The notes: generated by a model not told the origin, from the letters alone. A stretch of 64,000 bases of DNA from Sphaerospermopsis kisseleviana NIES-73 (GCF_002368075.1 NZ_AP018314.1:5125312-5189311); one strand, 5' to 3'. Shown: positions 27,538 to 36,665, counted from the stretch's first letter. Numbers and translations are program-made.

Positions 27538-27756
27538 TTATCCTCTAATTGAAGCTTTAATTTCCTCCCAAGTCATGACATTATCTGGATTTGCTTCATA
27601 ATCAGTAATGCGACGATCAAGTTCTTGTTTTTGCGCTTCTGTTAAATCGGGATAAGCTTGTTCTGCTGCTATACTTTCTAAAATCTCTTGGACAATACTA
27701 ATTCTATCTGCAATACTCAGGGCTTTGATCTGATTTAAGGTTGCACTGATGTCCAT
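27538..27756 (-). CDS. Addiction-module antitoxin
   Basis: A 72-residue protein of the putative addiction module component family: MDISATLNQIKALSIADRIS, ESIAAEQAYPDLTEAQKQEL and a Trp-Glu-Glu-Ile-Lys end. I place the start at 27756, where the conserved MDIS begins, rather than at a longer frame opening at 27825 that runs through repeat-like DNA. It lies 2 bases ahead of the ParE-type toxin gene. Confidence 0.85.
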   Translation of the reverse strand: MDISATLNQIKALSIADRISIVQEILESIAAEQAYPDLTEAQKQELDRRITDYEANPDNVMTWEEIKASIRG

Positions 27757-27826
27757 GTTTATTGACCTCGATAGGCAAAGAAGGCAATTCATATATTTTC
27801 CAGGATAAGCGATCGCTTTACACATT

Positions 27827-27861
27827 GAGTTAGTTTAAGGGAATATATGAGGTGCGATCGC
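27827..27861. repeat. 35-base direct repeat, right copy
   Basis: Same orientation as 27191-27225 with two mismatches, ending in the HIP1 octamer. It lies upstream of the ParE/antitoxin operon and just past the broken end of a DUF5615 toxin gene (27880-28071). Confidence 0.75.
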
Positions 27862-27879
27862 CTTAGTGAGCGAGTAGAC

Positions 27880-28071
27880 TCATAAACTATACATAAAGTC
27901 ACTATCCTTAGTCATAAAAATAACACCTTTATCCTTTGCTGCTGCAAAAATTTCCTCATCTTCAGCATCTCTTAATCCAACATCACGCAAGGCTAAAGCA
28001 GTTATACTAAATGTCTGACTAATCCAAGTGGCAATAGCTGGTCATAAATGTGCATCAACCCAGATTATCAT
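27880..28071 (-). pseudogene. Inactivated DUF5615 (PIN-like) toxin
   Basis: Starting at the ATG at 28071, the frame reads MIIWVDAHL, a TGA stop at 28044-28042, then PAIATWISQTFSITALALR and onward to GVIFMTKDSDF. The retained acidic residues (WVDAHL, LRDAEDEEIF, TKDSDF) are those of the DUF5615 PIN-like family. The gene is disabled twice: one nonsense codon where a Ser is expected (TCA to TGA would do it), and loss of the C-terminal 40 to 50 residues, the frame ending at a stop near a 35-base repeat. It is preceded by its usual DUF433 partner. Confidence 0.8.
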
Positions 28072-28292
28072 GCAACTAATACCGGATGATTGAGTTTTCG
28101 TGAAGCGTGTAAAAGTGCTGCTTTAAGATCATCAGCTTCCAAATCCGGCATTTCTTCTAGAATTTCTTCTGCACTTAAACCAGAAGCAAATAAATCTAAT
28201 ACATCTGATACCCTAATTCTCATTCCCCGAATACAAGGACGACCACCACATTGTTTGGGATTAATCGTAATTCTTTCTAGTAAACTTGACAT
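28068..28292 (-). CDS. DUF433 family antitoxin
   Basis: A 74-residue DUF433 protein: ITINPKQCGGRPCIRGMRIRVSDVL, LFASGLSAEEILEEMPDLEADDLKAAL and a hydrophobic end. DUF433 proteins are winged or homeodomain-like helix-turn-helix antitoxins that pair with DUF5615 toxins. I use the ATG at 28292, at the family's normal N-terminus. Its TGA overlaps the ATG of the dead toxin (ATGA at 28068-28071), so the operon structure is retained while the toxin is broken. It may persist as a harmless repressor. Confidence 0.88.
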   Translation of the reverse strand: MSSLLERITINPKQCGGRPCIRGMRIRVSDVLDLFASGLSAEEILEEMPDLEADDLKAALLHASRKLNHPVLVA

Positions 28293-28395
28293 ATAAGGTG
28301 ATTTCAATACTCTTTTTTCAGTGTAAATCAAGTTTGTTTGATTTGCAACTAACCTAAGCTAAAATAACAACACATAGCTAACCCACCCCTATTCT

Positions 28396-28875
28396 ATGCA
28401 AACACCAACAAAACCCGAAACTCAAACCCTATACGATCAAGATTATTACCTGTGGATAAAAACAACCATTAACCAACTTCGCACAGCTCAATTTTCTGCT
28501 GTTGATTTAGAGAATTTATTAGAAGAATTAGAAACTATGGGTAGAAGTCAGAAGCGAGCAATTAAAAGTTTATTAATTAAGTTGCTTGAACACCTACTCA
28601 AACTCAAATGCTGGGATAATGAAAGAGAACGAAATCAAGGACATTGCAAAAGAGAAGTTAGAACATTTAGAATACAAATAAAAGATGAACTTACAGATAG
28701 TCCGAGTTTAAAGCCTTACATTTTGGAGATATTTGAAAAATGTTATCAAGAAGCAAGAAAATTAGTCAGTGATAGTTCTCAACTTCCTCTTGACACATTC
28801 CCCATTATACCCATCGGTTCTTTAGAACAAATTTTGGATGAAAACTGGTTTCCCGAATATAGCAATCCTATTTAA
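28396..28875 (+). CDS. DUF29 family protein
   Basis: A 159-residue DUF29 member: LYDQDYYLWIKTTINQLR, VDLENLLEELETMGRSQKRAI, LLEHLLKLKCW, SPSLKPYILEIFEKCYQEA and a closing LEQILDENWFPE. Function unknown. It is diverged from the copy at 17578, so they are not a recent duplication. The next 256 bases to the sugar kinase gene hold no recognisable feature. Confidence 0.9.
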   Translation: MQTPTKPETQTLYDQDYYLWIKTTINQLRTAQFSAVDLENLLEELETMGRSQKRAIKSLLIKLLEHLLKLKCWDNERERNQGHCKREVRTFRIQIKDELTDSPSLKPYILEIFEKCYQEARKLVSDSSQLPLDTFPIIPIGSLEQILDENWFPEYSNPI

Positions 28876-29131
28876 CTGCAAATACCCTAATTTTTTCTCA
28901 AAGATTTAGTTCACACCTGAAAAAGTGAGCAAATTTTGCGCGATAATAAACAACTACTTGCCAACAACCAAGAGTTACTTGTAAATAATTTAGCCAATCT
29001 GCAAACCTGAGAAGTGAGACATCTAAATCAATGATTGCAGTTAAATTTAGATATGCAAAAATAATTGAAAAATCTCAAAAAAATGTCATCATATTTTAAA
29101 TGTAGAATATTTACCACCATTAACATACTCC

Positions 29132-30454
29132 ATGAATAACCAACCCAAAATAATCGTTTTAGATGATGATCCCACCGGTTCTCAAACTGTTCACAGTTGT
29201 TTACTCCTGATGCGTTGGGATGTAGAAACCTTGCGTTTAGGTTTAAAAGATGATGCTCCCATTTTCTTTATCTTAACCAATACGCGATCGCTCACCCCAG
29301 AAGATGCAGCAAATGTCACCAGAGAAGTTTGTCATAACCTCAAAATCGCACTAGCAGCAGAAAACATCGAGGATTTTCTCGTAGTTAGTCGTTCTGACTC
29401 CACCTTACGCGGTCATTATCCCATAGAAACCGATGTCATTGCCGAAGAACTCGGACCTTTTGACGCTCATTTTCTCGTACCCGCATTTTTTGAAGGTGGA
29501 CGCATTACCCGCGATAGCATCCATTATCTAATTATTGATGGTGTACCCACCCCCGTACACGAAACAGAATTTGCTCGTGATTCTGTATTTAGTTACAATT
29601 ACAGCTACTTACCCAAGTATGTAGAAGAAAAAACCAAAGGACGCATCAAAGAAGATACCGTCACCAGATTTTTACTTGATGATATCCGTAAAGGAAGCTT
29701 AGAAAGATTATTGCAACTGTATGATAATCACTGTGGGGTAGTTGATGGGGAAACCCAAGCCGATCTTAACACCTTTGCTGTAGACATATTAACAGCCGCC
29801 AGTCAAGGTAAACGCTTTTTATTCCGTTCCGCTGCTAGTATATTAACAGCTTTAGCTGCTTTACCCCCCCAACCCATAGCTGCGGAAAATATGGCAGAAT
29901 ATGTGCGTGGTGGTAAACCGGGAGCAGTTATTGTTGGTTCTCATGTGAAAAAGACAACTCAACAGTTAGAATCACTGTTAACAGTTGCGGGAACGGTAGG
30001 GATAGAAGTTAATGTCGGAAGATTACTTGATGATGGAGTCAATGAATCTGCTAAACTGCTAACCGAGATTCTAGAACACATCCGGGAAGTACATAACGCT
30101 GGAAAAACACCAGTAGTTTATACTAGCCGTCAGGAATTGACTTTTAAAGATGTCAAAACTAGATTAGACTTTGGGGCAAGAGTTTCGGCTTTACTAATGG
30201 ATATTGTAAAGGGTTTACCAGCTGATATAGGATTTTTAATCAGCAAGGGGGGTATAACTTCTAATGATGTCTTGAGTACAGGTTTAAATTTAACTTCTGC
30301 TCGGTTATTAGGTCAAATTTTAGCCGGTTGTTCAATGGTAATTACACCATCTGATCATCCTCAGTTTTCTAATTTACCTGTGGTTTTATTTCCCGGTAAT
30401 GTCGGTAATGCTGATGCCTTGGCTACAATTTATCAAAGATTGACTAATCAGTAA
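29132..30454 (+). CDS. Four-carbon acid sugar kinase family protein
   Basis: ATP-dependent kinase of 440 residues of the DUF1537/OtnK-DenD family, which phosphorylates four-carbon sugar acids. The N-terminal domain shows VLDDDPTGSQTVHSC and SRSDSTLRGHYPIE, and the C-terminal nucleotide-binding domain shows VVYTSRQELTF and GFLISKGGITSNDVL. Length is normal. No partner aldolase, dehydrogenase or epimerase is nearby, so the true substrate is uncertain. It ends 129 bases before minC, and that gap is made of tandem repeats. Confidence 0.88.
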   Translation: MNNQPKIIVLDDDPTGSQTVHSCLLLMRWDVETLRLGLKDDAPIFFILTNTRSLTPEDAANVTREVCHNLKIALAAENIEDFLVVSRSDSTLRGHYPIETDVIAEELGPFDAHFLVPAFFEGGRITRDSIHYLIIDGVPTPVHETEFARDSVFSYNYSYLPKYVEEKTKGRIKEDTVTRFLLDDIRKGSLERLLQLYDNHCGVVDGETQADLNTFAVDILTAASQGKRFLFRSAASILTALAALPPQPIAAENMAEYVRGGKPGAVIVGSHVKKTTQQLESLLTVAGTVGIEVNVGRLLDDGVNESAKLLTEILEHIREVHNAGKTPVVYTSRQELTFKDVKTRLDFGARVSALLMDIVKGLPADIGFLISKGGITSNDVLSTGLNLTSARLLGQILAGCSMVITPSDHPQFSNLPVVLFPGNVGNADALATIYQRLTNQ

Positions 30455-30461
30455 ACATTTA

Positions 30462-30582
30462 TCAGGAGTCAGGAGGCAGGAGTCAGGAGGCAGGAGTCAG
30501 GAGGCAGGAGGCAGAAGGTAAATATTTCTCACCAATCACCAATCACCAATCACCAATTACCAATTACCCATTACCCATTAAG
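30462..30582. repeat. Tandem heptamer repeats upstream of minC
   Basis: Two tracts: AGGAGTC/AGGAGGC units at about 30464-30515, and CACCAAT/TACCAAT units at about 30534-30580. The second tract abuts the minC start codon, so no normal ribosome-binding site is present there. Confidence 0.8.
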
Positions 30583-30583
30583 A

Positions 30584-31687
30584 ATGAATTCTGATTCTAA
30601 GAAATCACCAAAAGATTTGAAAATGGAGTCAAATTCTGCACTTAACGATGCAGAATCAATCTCTATTAATGATGATAGAGAGGAAAAAAGTGTCAACCCT
30701 GTTGATAAAGAGGGAGATACTAATGTAGATGTTAAAGATAGTGATTCTATCATTCCCAATGGAGAGCTAAATTCTGTTCTTGTCTATTTACAAGCTCATG
30801 CAGATAGGAAGATAGATTCTAATTCTGAAGAGAAATCTGAAGAGAAATCTGAAGATAAGAAAACAGAAACAAGCAATTTTGAATTGATTGATCTGAACAG
30901 CGATGAGTTAGTGTCAACAGGAAAAAATAACAACAATAATATTCAAGTTCAGTTAAAAACCGAGGAGGGAAGACTATTATTAATTTTGCCAACAGAATCT
31001 CAAGTACCTGCTTCTGAGTTCAGTTGCTCCGAGATTTGGCAACAAATGAGACAGAGACTAAATGGTAGCGATCGCCTACGTATACCTAACACTATAGTAC
31101 ATTTGGTAGCGAAAGACCGCTTATTGGACTCAAGACAACTGCAAGAACTGGCACAAACTTTAAATGAACTGCAACTAGAGTTAAAATCAGTTGCCACAAG
31201 TCGCAGACAAACAGCGATCGCCGCTTGTACATTAGGTTATTCTGTCGAACAAATCCAACTACAACCATCCTTCACCGCTGACGCTCAACTAGCTCCTAAA
31301 CCTCTAGCAGATGCGCTCTATCTAGAAATGACAGTAAGATCAGGTGGAGAAATTCGCCATCCTGGCACTGTGATTATTTTGGGAGATATCAACCCTGGTG
31401 GTATTGTGGTTGCAGATGGTGATATTCTCATTTGGGGGCGTTTGCGGGGGGTAGCTCATGCCGGCGCTGGGGGAAATCGTGATTGTCTAATTATGGCTTT
31501 GCAAATGGAACCAACCCAACTGCGAATCGCCGATGCAGTAGCTAGAGCGCCTGAAAAATCACTAACACATTTTTTCCCAGAAGTGGCACATATCACACCC
31601 GAAGGCATCCGTATTGCCAAAGCTACTGATTTTTCTCGCAGTCAGTTAAGCAAAATTAATCAGAGTCTCTATGGCAGGAGTCAGTAG
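30584..31687 (+). CDS. minC: Septum site-determining protein MinC
   Basis: Inhibitor of FtsZ ring formation away from mid-cell, acting with MinD at the membrane, 367 residues. The C-terminal beta-helix domain (about 250-367) is typical: VRSGGEIRHPGTVIILGDINPGG, LIWGRLRGVAHAGAGGN. The N-terminal domain is less conserved and is preceded by an acidic low-complexity extension of about 120 residues rich in Ser, Asp, Glu and Lys, with an imperfect SEEKSE duplication. The start is uncertain because repeats fill the leader. minD follows after 244 bases, a gap that holds a repeat element, and then minE. Confidence 0.93.
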   Translation: MNSDSKKSPKDLKMESNSALNDAESISINDDREEKSVNPVDKEGDTNVDVKDSDSIIPNGELNSVLVYLQAHADRKIDSNSEEKSEEKSEDKKTETSNFELIDLNSDELVSTGKNNNNNIQVQLKTEEGRLLLILPTESQVPASEFSCSEIWQQMRQRLNGSDRLRIPNTIVHLVAKDRLLDSRQLQELAQTLNELQLELKSVATSRRQTAIAACTLGYSVEQIQLQPSFTADAQLAPKPLADALYLEMTVRSGGEIRHPGTVIILGDINPGGIVVADGDILIWGRLRGVAHAGAGGNRDCLIMALQMEPTQLRIADAVARAPEKSLTHFFPEVAHITPEGIRIAKATDFSRSQLSKINQSLYGRSQ

Positions 31688-31689
31688 TC

Positions 31690-31785
31690 GTAGGGGCGAA
31701 GCATTCGGAAAACAACCTTGGACAAAAATTGATAATTTATCGCCCGAATGCTGATGCTTCCAGCACGCTTCGCGAACGCCCGTAC
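31690..31785. repeat. Hairpin repeat, family R3, inside the min cluster
   Basis: A 96-base element with ends GTAGGGGCGAAGCATTCGG and a matching inverted end containing CCGAATGC and GCGAACGCCCGTAC. The element at 43365-43460 is the same length and lies in the opposite orientation; related copies lie at 54991-55070 and 60671-60783. Here it separates minC from minD. Confidence 0.7.
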
Positions 31786-31931
31786 AGGAGTCAGGAGTAA
31801 AACCTGATAATGCTGGAAGTTTCATCATATATTGATGTTATCAGCGCCCCGTCTACTGCTATAACTAGTTCTAAATATTCTCTCAATATTTAGTATTATT
31901 TCCACCAACCCTAATCGAGCGCATTGCTGTT

Positions 31932-32738
31932 ATGAGTCGTATTATTGTAATTACCTCCGGTAAAGGAGGAGTGGGTAAAACCACGGTTTCCGCAAATCTG
32001 GGTATGGCTTTAGCCAAAATCGGGCGACAAGTGGCCTTAGTTGATGCGGATTTTGGTCTGAGAAATTTAGATTTGTTGCTAGGACTAGAAAACCGCATTG
32101 TCTACACAGCGGTAGAAGTGTTAGCTAGAGAGTGTCGTTTAGATCAAGCTTTAGTCAAAGATAAACGACAACCGAATCTGGTACTACTACCAGCAGCCCA
32201 AAATCGCACCAAAGACGCGGTAACACCAGACCAAATGAAACTGCTAGTAAATGCACTAGCGCAAAAATACCAATATGTAGTCATAGATAGTCCCGCAGGG
32301 ATTGAAATGGGGTTTAAAAATGCGATCGCCCCAGCTAAAGAAGCCCTCATTGTCACCACCCCGGAAATCTCCGCAGTCCGCGATGCTGACCGGGTAGTAG
32401 GATTATTAGAAGCACAAGGTGTCAAAAAGATTCATTTAATCATCAACCGGATTAGACCTGCAATGGTACGGGCAAATGATATGATGTCTGTACAGGATGT
32501 TCAGGAACTTCTCGCCATCCCCTTAATCGGGGTTGTCCCTGATGACGAGCGTGTGATCGTCTCTACTAACCGAGGCGAACCTTTAGTATTATCAGAAGCT
32601 CCTTCTTTGGCAGCCTCAGCCTTTGAAAACATTGCTCGTAGATTAGAAGGGGAAACTGTCGAATTTCTTGATCTTGACTCCCCGAACGACAACTTATTTT
32701 CCCGGTTACGCAAGTTGTTACGGACAAAGATTGTTTAA
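31932..32738 (+). CDS. minD: Septum site-determining ATPase MinD
   Basis: Membrane-associated ParA-type ATPase of the Min system, 268 residues. The deviant Walker A motif GKGGVGKTT stands at residues 10-18, followed by LVDADFGLRNLD and the Walker B-like VIDSPAG. The C-terminal amphipathic helix that binds membrane is seen as LFSRLRKLLRTKIV. It is followed 35 bases later by minE and preceded by minC. All parts look functional. Confidence 0.96.
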   Translation: MSRIIVITSGKGGVGKTTVSANLGMALAKIGRQVALVDADFGLRNLDLLLGLENRIVYTAVEVLARECRLDQALVKDKRQPNLVLLPAAQNRTKDAVTPDQMKLLVNALAQKYQYVVIDSPAGIEMGFKNAIAPAKEALIVTTPEISAVRDADRVVGLLEAQGVKKIHLIINRIRPAMVRANDMMSVQDVQELLAIPLIGVVPDDERVIVSTNRGEPLVLSEAPSLAASAFENIARRLEGETVEFLDLDSPNDNLFSRLRKLLRTKIV

Positions 32739-32773
32739 TTTTTTTCAGTTACCGCCTTATAACCTAGCCAGCA

Positions 32774-33079
32774 ATGATTCTTGAACTTTTAGAAAAACTT
32801 TTTGTTCGCACACCAAACACCAGTCGCACCGAAGTTAAACGTCGTCTGCAAGTAGTTATAGCCCACGACCGAGCAGACTTAGATGCCCAAACCTTGGAAA
32901 AAATGCGTCAGGAAATCCTAGCAATTGTCTGTCGCTATGTAGAAATTGAAACAGATGGTTTGGAGTTTTCTTTAGAAAGCAACCAACGCACAACTGCTTT
33001 GATTGCTAATTTACCCATCCGTAGGGTAAAGGAAAACACTCTTGAACCAGAGGAAACAGAGACATCTATTGAGGTTTGA
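32774..33079 (+). CDS. minE: Cell division topological specificity factor MinE
   Basis: Activator of MinD ATPase that drives pole-to-pole patterning, 101 residues. The N-terminal membrane/MinD-contact segment (ILELLEKLF) and the anti-MinCD helix ([15 protein letters not shown]) lead into the dimerisation domain ([18 protein letters not shown]). Slightly longer than the E. coli protein through an acidic tail. It closes the minC-minD-minE group. Confidence 0.95.
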   Translation: MILELLEKLFVRTPNTSRTEVKRRLQVVIAHDRADLDAQTLEKMRQEILAIVCRYVEIETDGLEFSLESNQRTTALIANLPIRRVKENTLEPEETETSIEV

Positions 33080-33123
33080 TCTCAATACTTTTCGGTTAAG
33101 CCCAAAACAACGAAATAACGTAG

Positions 33124-33189
33124 GTTGGGTTGAACGAAGTGAAACCCAACAAACCCCTGTAAATGTTGGGTTTTGTTCCTCAACCCAAC
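33124..33189. repeat. Two hairpins of a GTTGGGTT repeat after minE
   Basis: GTTGGGTT at 33124-33131 pairs with AACCCAAC at 33143-33150, and a second GTTGGGTT at 33165-33172 pairs with AACCCAAC at 33182-33189. The same unit occurs at 23902-23929. They probably end the min transcript. The remaining gap to 33735 holds an R1 element and a GGGCTTGCTGAATAAA motif at about 33540 that also occurs at about 62000. Confidence 0.6.
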
Positions 33190-33609
33190 CTTGTATCTTA
33201 GAGGAGGGTGGGTTAGGAGTGTATTAAATTTGCACTGTAAGCTCTTGCCAGAATCAGGATTTTTCGTTTTTTTTAGTTTCAAGACTTGACAAGTCGCAAA
33301 AATTGTTGTACAGTTATGTTATGAGTAGAAATCTGTGGAGCCAGATATAGTAAACTTTTAAATATTCAACATCGTTATTTCCACTCACATTCAAAAAATC
33401 CCCACTACCAATTTATCAATCACATCCTGAAAATCCTTAAATCCTGGATATCCTGATTCTGACAATATGCAAGCTTGGACACCCGATACCAGACTACAGA
33501 ACAGCTAAGAAAATGGAAGAAGTATATAATTCGTAATTAGGGCTTGCTGAATAAAGATAAAACCTTGATAAATTCTGGAAACCACTTATGTAATTTCTGG
33601 AGATGTCTA

Positions 33610-33680
33610 TAAGACATCTCCGAAAAAGATGTAGGGACAATTCATGAATTGTCCCTACATCTTATGTTACCAGTGGTCTA
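33610..33680. repeat. MITE-like repeat, family R1, shortened copy 3
   Basis: A reduced copy of the 92-93-base element: TAAGACATCTCCGAAAA on the left and GTGGTCTA on the right, with a perfect 34-base palindrome at 33628-33661 (GATGTAGGGACAATTCA and complement). The flanking GAGATGTCTA at 33601-33610 looks like the end of another copy. Confidence 0.65.
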
Positions 33681-33735
33681 TTCTAGAGACGTTCTATATA
33701 ACATCTCTACATTTTTGCATTAACTACACAATGAG

Positions 33736-34542
33736 TTAATCAATCGTCAATTTCTTTCTACGCCATAGTTGATAGTCACAAATAAGTTGTGACAGCTTGT
33801 ACAGGATTTCTTCCTCAAAGGGAATCCGCCATTTTATAGGACGAACGGGACGGTATCGGTCAAACATTAGTATTAAAGTTACCACAGCCATAATAATCAG
33901 GTGTGTTTGTAGGACAGTTAGAGGTAAGAGCATTAAAGCCCAACAATTTCCTACACACCAAAGGCCGTTAACCATCCCATAGCGCCAACAATCTAAATTA
34001 GCAGCCAGTCCAAAAGGTGAAAGGCCAGGAGTCCAGTGGCAGTGGTTCAAGCAGGACTGCTTCCACGGGCTAGACTGCCAAAAAATGGCTAATAGCAAGG
34101 CAACACCAGAAGCGCCAAACCATCCCTCGCCCACAAAAAACCTCAGCAAAGCTGCAACAGGCATTAATATCAGACCTGCCAGAGTCCAGATACTGATATA
34201 GCCAAAAAGAAACAAAACAATGGCAATCCAACGCCGTCGGGTTAAGCTACGTAACCAAAGGTGACGGATTGGTTGGGCTAACGCAGGAGACATCATAGCA
34301 ACCAACATCACCAACCAATACAATACGATCACTGCCAGGGAGTGGAAAGAGAGCATATCATCTAGTGAGTGAATCATCTGTCCATGCCCATGAACTGAGA
34401 CAGCAATCATCCGTCCTGACATTACCTGATGAAGTTCTCCTGGTAGCAACATCACCCCCCAAGCAATCAGGGAAACTTTCACCAGCGTCGGTAGAGGAGG
34501 CTCACTAATAAATGATATGTATCTACTTAATGTGATTCTCAT
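33736..34542 (-). CDS. DUF2182 integral membrane protein, coupled to tyrosinase
   Basis: A 268-residue membrane protein with about six hydrophobic segments. It fits the DUF2182 family, described as predicted metal-binding: WLVMLVAMMSPALAQPIRHLW, WQSSPWKQSCLNHCH and GLWCVGNCWALMLLPL carry its conserved Met, Cys and His residues. Its ATG overlaps the stop of the tyrosinase gene by ATGA (34539-34542), so it is translated with it. Cys, Met and His in the membrane suggest copper handling for the tyrosinase, such as delivery or loading. That role is inference; I know of no direct proof. Confidence 0.82.
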   Translation of the reverse strand: MRITLSRYISFISEPPLPTLVKVSLIAWGVMLLPGELHQVMSGRMIAVSVHGHGQMIHSLDDMLSFHSLAVIVLYWLVMLVAMMSPALAQPIRHLWLRSLTRRRWIAIVLFLFGYISIWTLAGLILMPVAALLRFFVGEGWFGASGVALLLAIFWQSSPWKQSCLNHCHWTPGLSPFGLAANLDCWRYGMVNGLWCVGNCWALMLLPLTVLQTHLIIMAVVTLILMFDRYRPVRPIKWRIPFEEEILYKLSQLICDYQLWRRKKLTID

Positions 34543-36200
34543 TGCTCGAGTTTAAACGACTCACGAGACAGACATACTTGCTCCACTCTTATATCATCGG
34601 CTGGATAGTCCTCAGTTAGTGGGATGAAAGTAACTTTAAGGTTCTTAGTTCCATCCCGTCCGCCAAATCCAGTTTTAGCAAAGATATCGGTAATTTCAAA
34701 AACTTCGGTAACTCCTAGTCCCCCACCTGCGGATGCTTGGCTCACACCAAAAAAGGCGATACTACCCGCATACAGATCAGGATAATCATAACCTGGAGCA
34801 CCTTTAGGAAGACTAACAAACACGTTAATGATCCTACCATCCTTGTTGCTGGTGATATTATTTAGAGACAGGAAAAACCTATACTCTGGGGAGTATTTTA
34901 CTGGTTTATCCATTTGAATCTCTATCGAAGTTCTATTTGCTCCTTGTAAGCTTGTGGCGGTCTTAGTACTACCAAGGTTTTCTGGAAGCTTTCCGACAGG
35001 GTTAGTAGCCATACCTTTTAGGGGATCTGAAATGTCATCATATTGATAACTGAGATCATACTGGTAATCTATTTTCAGTGCCAAGGTATTGACAACATCC
35101 TTTGGTCTGAACTCCCAGACCTGTCCAGATGTCAAAGGTACCATAAAGCCACGTTCATTCGGACCGTCGAGCCACTCTTTTTGTGTTCTGTTGAAAAGTT
35201 CTATTATTTGGTTGTCCGCTTCGTTTTCTGGTGTATTTGGTAGTGGCTCCTGCAAATATGGGTTCTTATGCTTCGGATTACGGTTGGTCCAAACTTCCCA
35301 CAGGCGGTCAATATTGGCATGGTGCAACCAAAATAGAGGGTCAAGACCGGCAGTGACTGGGTTACCCATCAGTCCACCACGTCGTTCAACTATATCTTCC
35401 CCATTTTCATCTTTCAGCGGTTTGTTATCTTTGCCCATTTTAACTTTTTCCCGCCCACCAACAAGACCATGAACGTTGTTATGTGGACTGCTTTCTGCTT
35501 GACCAAAGGTTGTAGCCTCGTGGCTAAAAGTGGTTTTTACTCCCCCAAAACCAGTTGAAGATGCAGATGTTCCCATAAAACTGGGTTGAGTCAATGTCTG
35601 TTTTAGACTTAGCGATAGTTTGGTCGACGCATACTGGTTCTTTGCGTCTTGTGATCCTTGAGCAATTTTTTGTGGCAGTGTTGCCAGAGGTCCGTACCGT
35701 TGTTTGATATATAGAGGATTTTCAGACTCATCCGGCATATACTCATTGGTAAATGCTGGTGGTATTTGTGTTGCACGATAATCATCTTTTGGATCTGCGG
35801 GGTTCCAGTAAGGTAAAGCCCAATCTGTCCAATGATAATTAACTTTGATACCTTTCTTTTCGTCTTCTATCATTTCCTGTTTAATAGCTTCACGCACTAT
35901 TGCTTCAAATGACAGCAAATAGCCACGATGCCAAGGTAAGAAGTACCAGCTTCCGTGCTGGCATTGTTTCCAGTAAAGGCTTTGTACCCAATAAGGTGGT
36001 AACTTTTCACCCAAGGTCAGGAAGCCTTCAAGGTGCCATAATACGGGATCAAAACCATGAATAGCAGCTAGAAAATCCCAGCTTGTGGGATCTGAAATTG
36101 GCTTGGCTCTGAGGACTCTAACACCCCTAGCGTACCAGTACAACACGGGATCATCGAAATCTCCATTCTTTGCCCATACATTTCTGCGAGTGAAAGCCAT
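34539..36200 (-). CDS. Tyrosinase-family copper oxidase
   Basis: Type 3 binuclear copper enzyme (polyphenol oxidase or hydroxylase), 553 residues. Copper A ligands are His48 (AIHGF), His82 and His91 (CQHGSWYFLPWHRGYLLSFE), with Cys80 two residues before the second His, as in enzymes with a Cys-His thioether. Copper B shows SPHNNVHGLVGG and DPLFWLHHANIDRLW. The C-terminal 200 residues form a separate beta-rich domain like that of plant polyphenol oxidases. I start it at the ATG at 36200, with AAGGA 8 bases upstream; a longer frame to 36254 lacks support. No signal peptide or Tat motif is seen, so it is probably cytoplasmic. Physiological substrate unknown. Confidence 0.92.
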   Translation of the reverse strand: MAFTRRNVWAKNGDFDDPVLYWYARGVRVLRAKPISDPTSWDFLAAIHGFDPVLWHLEGFLTLGEKLPPYWVQSLYWKQCQHGSWYFLPWHRGYLLSFEAIVREAIKQEMIEDEKKGIKVNYHWTDWALPYWNPADPKDDYRATQIPPAFTNEYMPDESENPLYIKQRYGPLATLPQKIAQGSQDAKNQYASTKLSLSLKQTLTQPSFMGTSASSTGFGGVKTTFSHEATTFGQAESSPHNNVHGLVGGREKVKMGKDNKPLKDENGEDIVERRGGLMGNPVTAGLDPLFWLHHANIDRLWEVWTNRNPKHKNPYLQEPLPNTPENEADNQIIELFNRTQKEWLDGPNERGFMVPLTSGQVWEFRPKDVVNTLALKIDYQYDLSYQYDDISDPLKGMATNPVGKLPENLGSTKTATSLQGANRTSIEIQMDKPVKYSPEYRFFLSLNNITSNKDGRIINVFVSLPKGAPGYDYPDLYAGSIAFFGVSQASAGGGLGVTEVFEITDIFAKTGFGGRDGTKNLKVTFIPLTEDYPADDIRVEQVCLSRESFKLEQ

Positions 36201-36665
36201 AAAATTCCTTTTGGTGTTTGTTGGATAGTGAACCGTTGTGTAAAACCTAGACAAAACTAGACTTGAGTTTCTACTTCAATGAGAAATGAGAGTATGGGAG
36301 CGGCTATCCCTCAGTAGAATTTCGCGCCTTAGTTCAGACGCGATAAAATCATTGTTCTTATTCAATGATTGGTGAATATTAAGACAAGTTCGTGCATTCA
36401 TTAATACGCAAGAATTAGCTAAAAATAGCCCGTGTTATCCCGTACTATTAGAACCTTAGCTCGATGTAACAAGCACGCTATTTTTATCTATTATGACTTA
36501 TGCAAGTATTACACCATAGAAACTTTTGCAAGATGTGCTAGACGGCATAAATCATGTAAATAAACAGATTTTTGATATCTGATGCACCCTACGAATGTGC
36601 CAGTTGCATAGGTCATGAATATAATAATAAGCACATTTGACGCAATGTCAATATTGAATATCGTT

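Noticed and set aside
35089..35472. 127-codon frame opposite the tyrosinase gene
   Set aside because: It overlaps the well-supported tyrosinase copper B region and has low-complexity composition without motifs.
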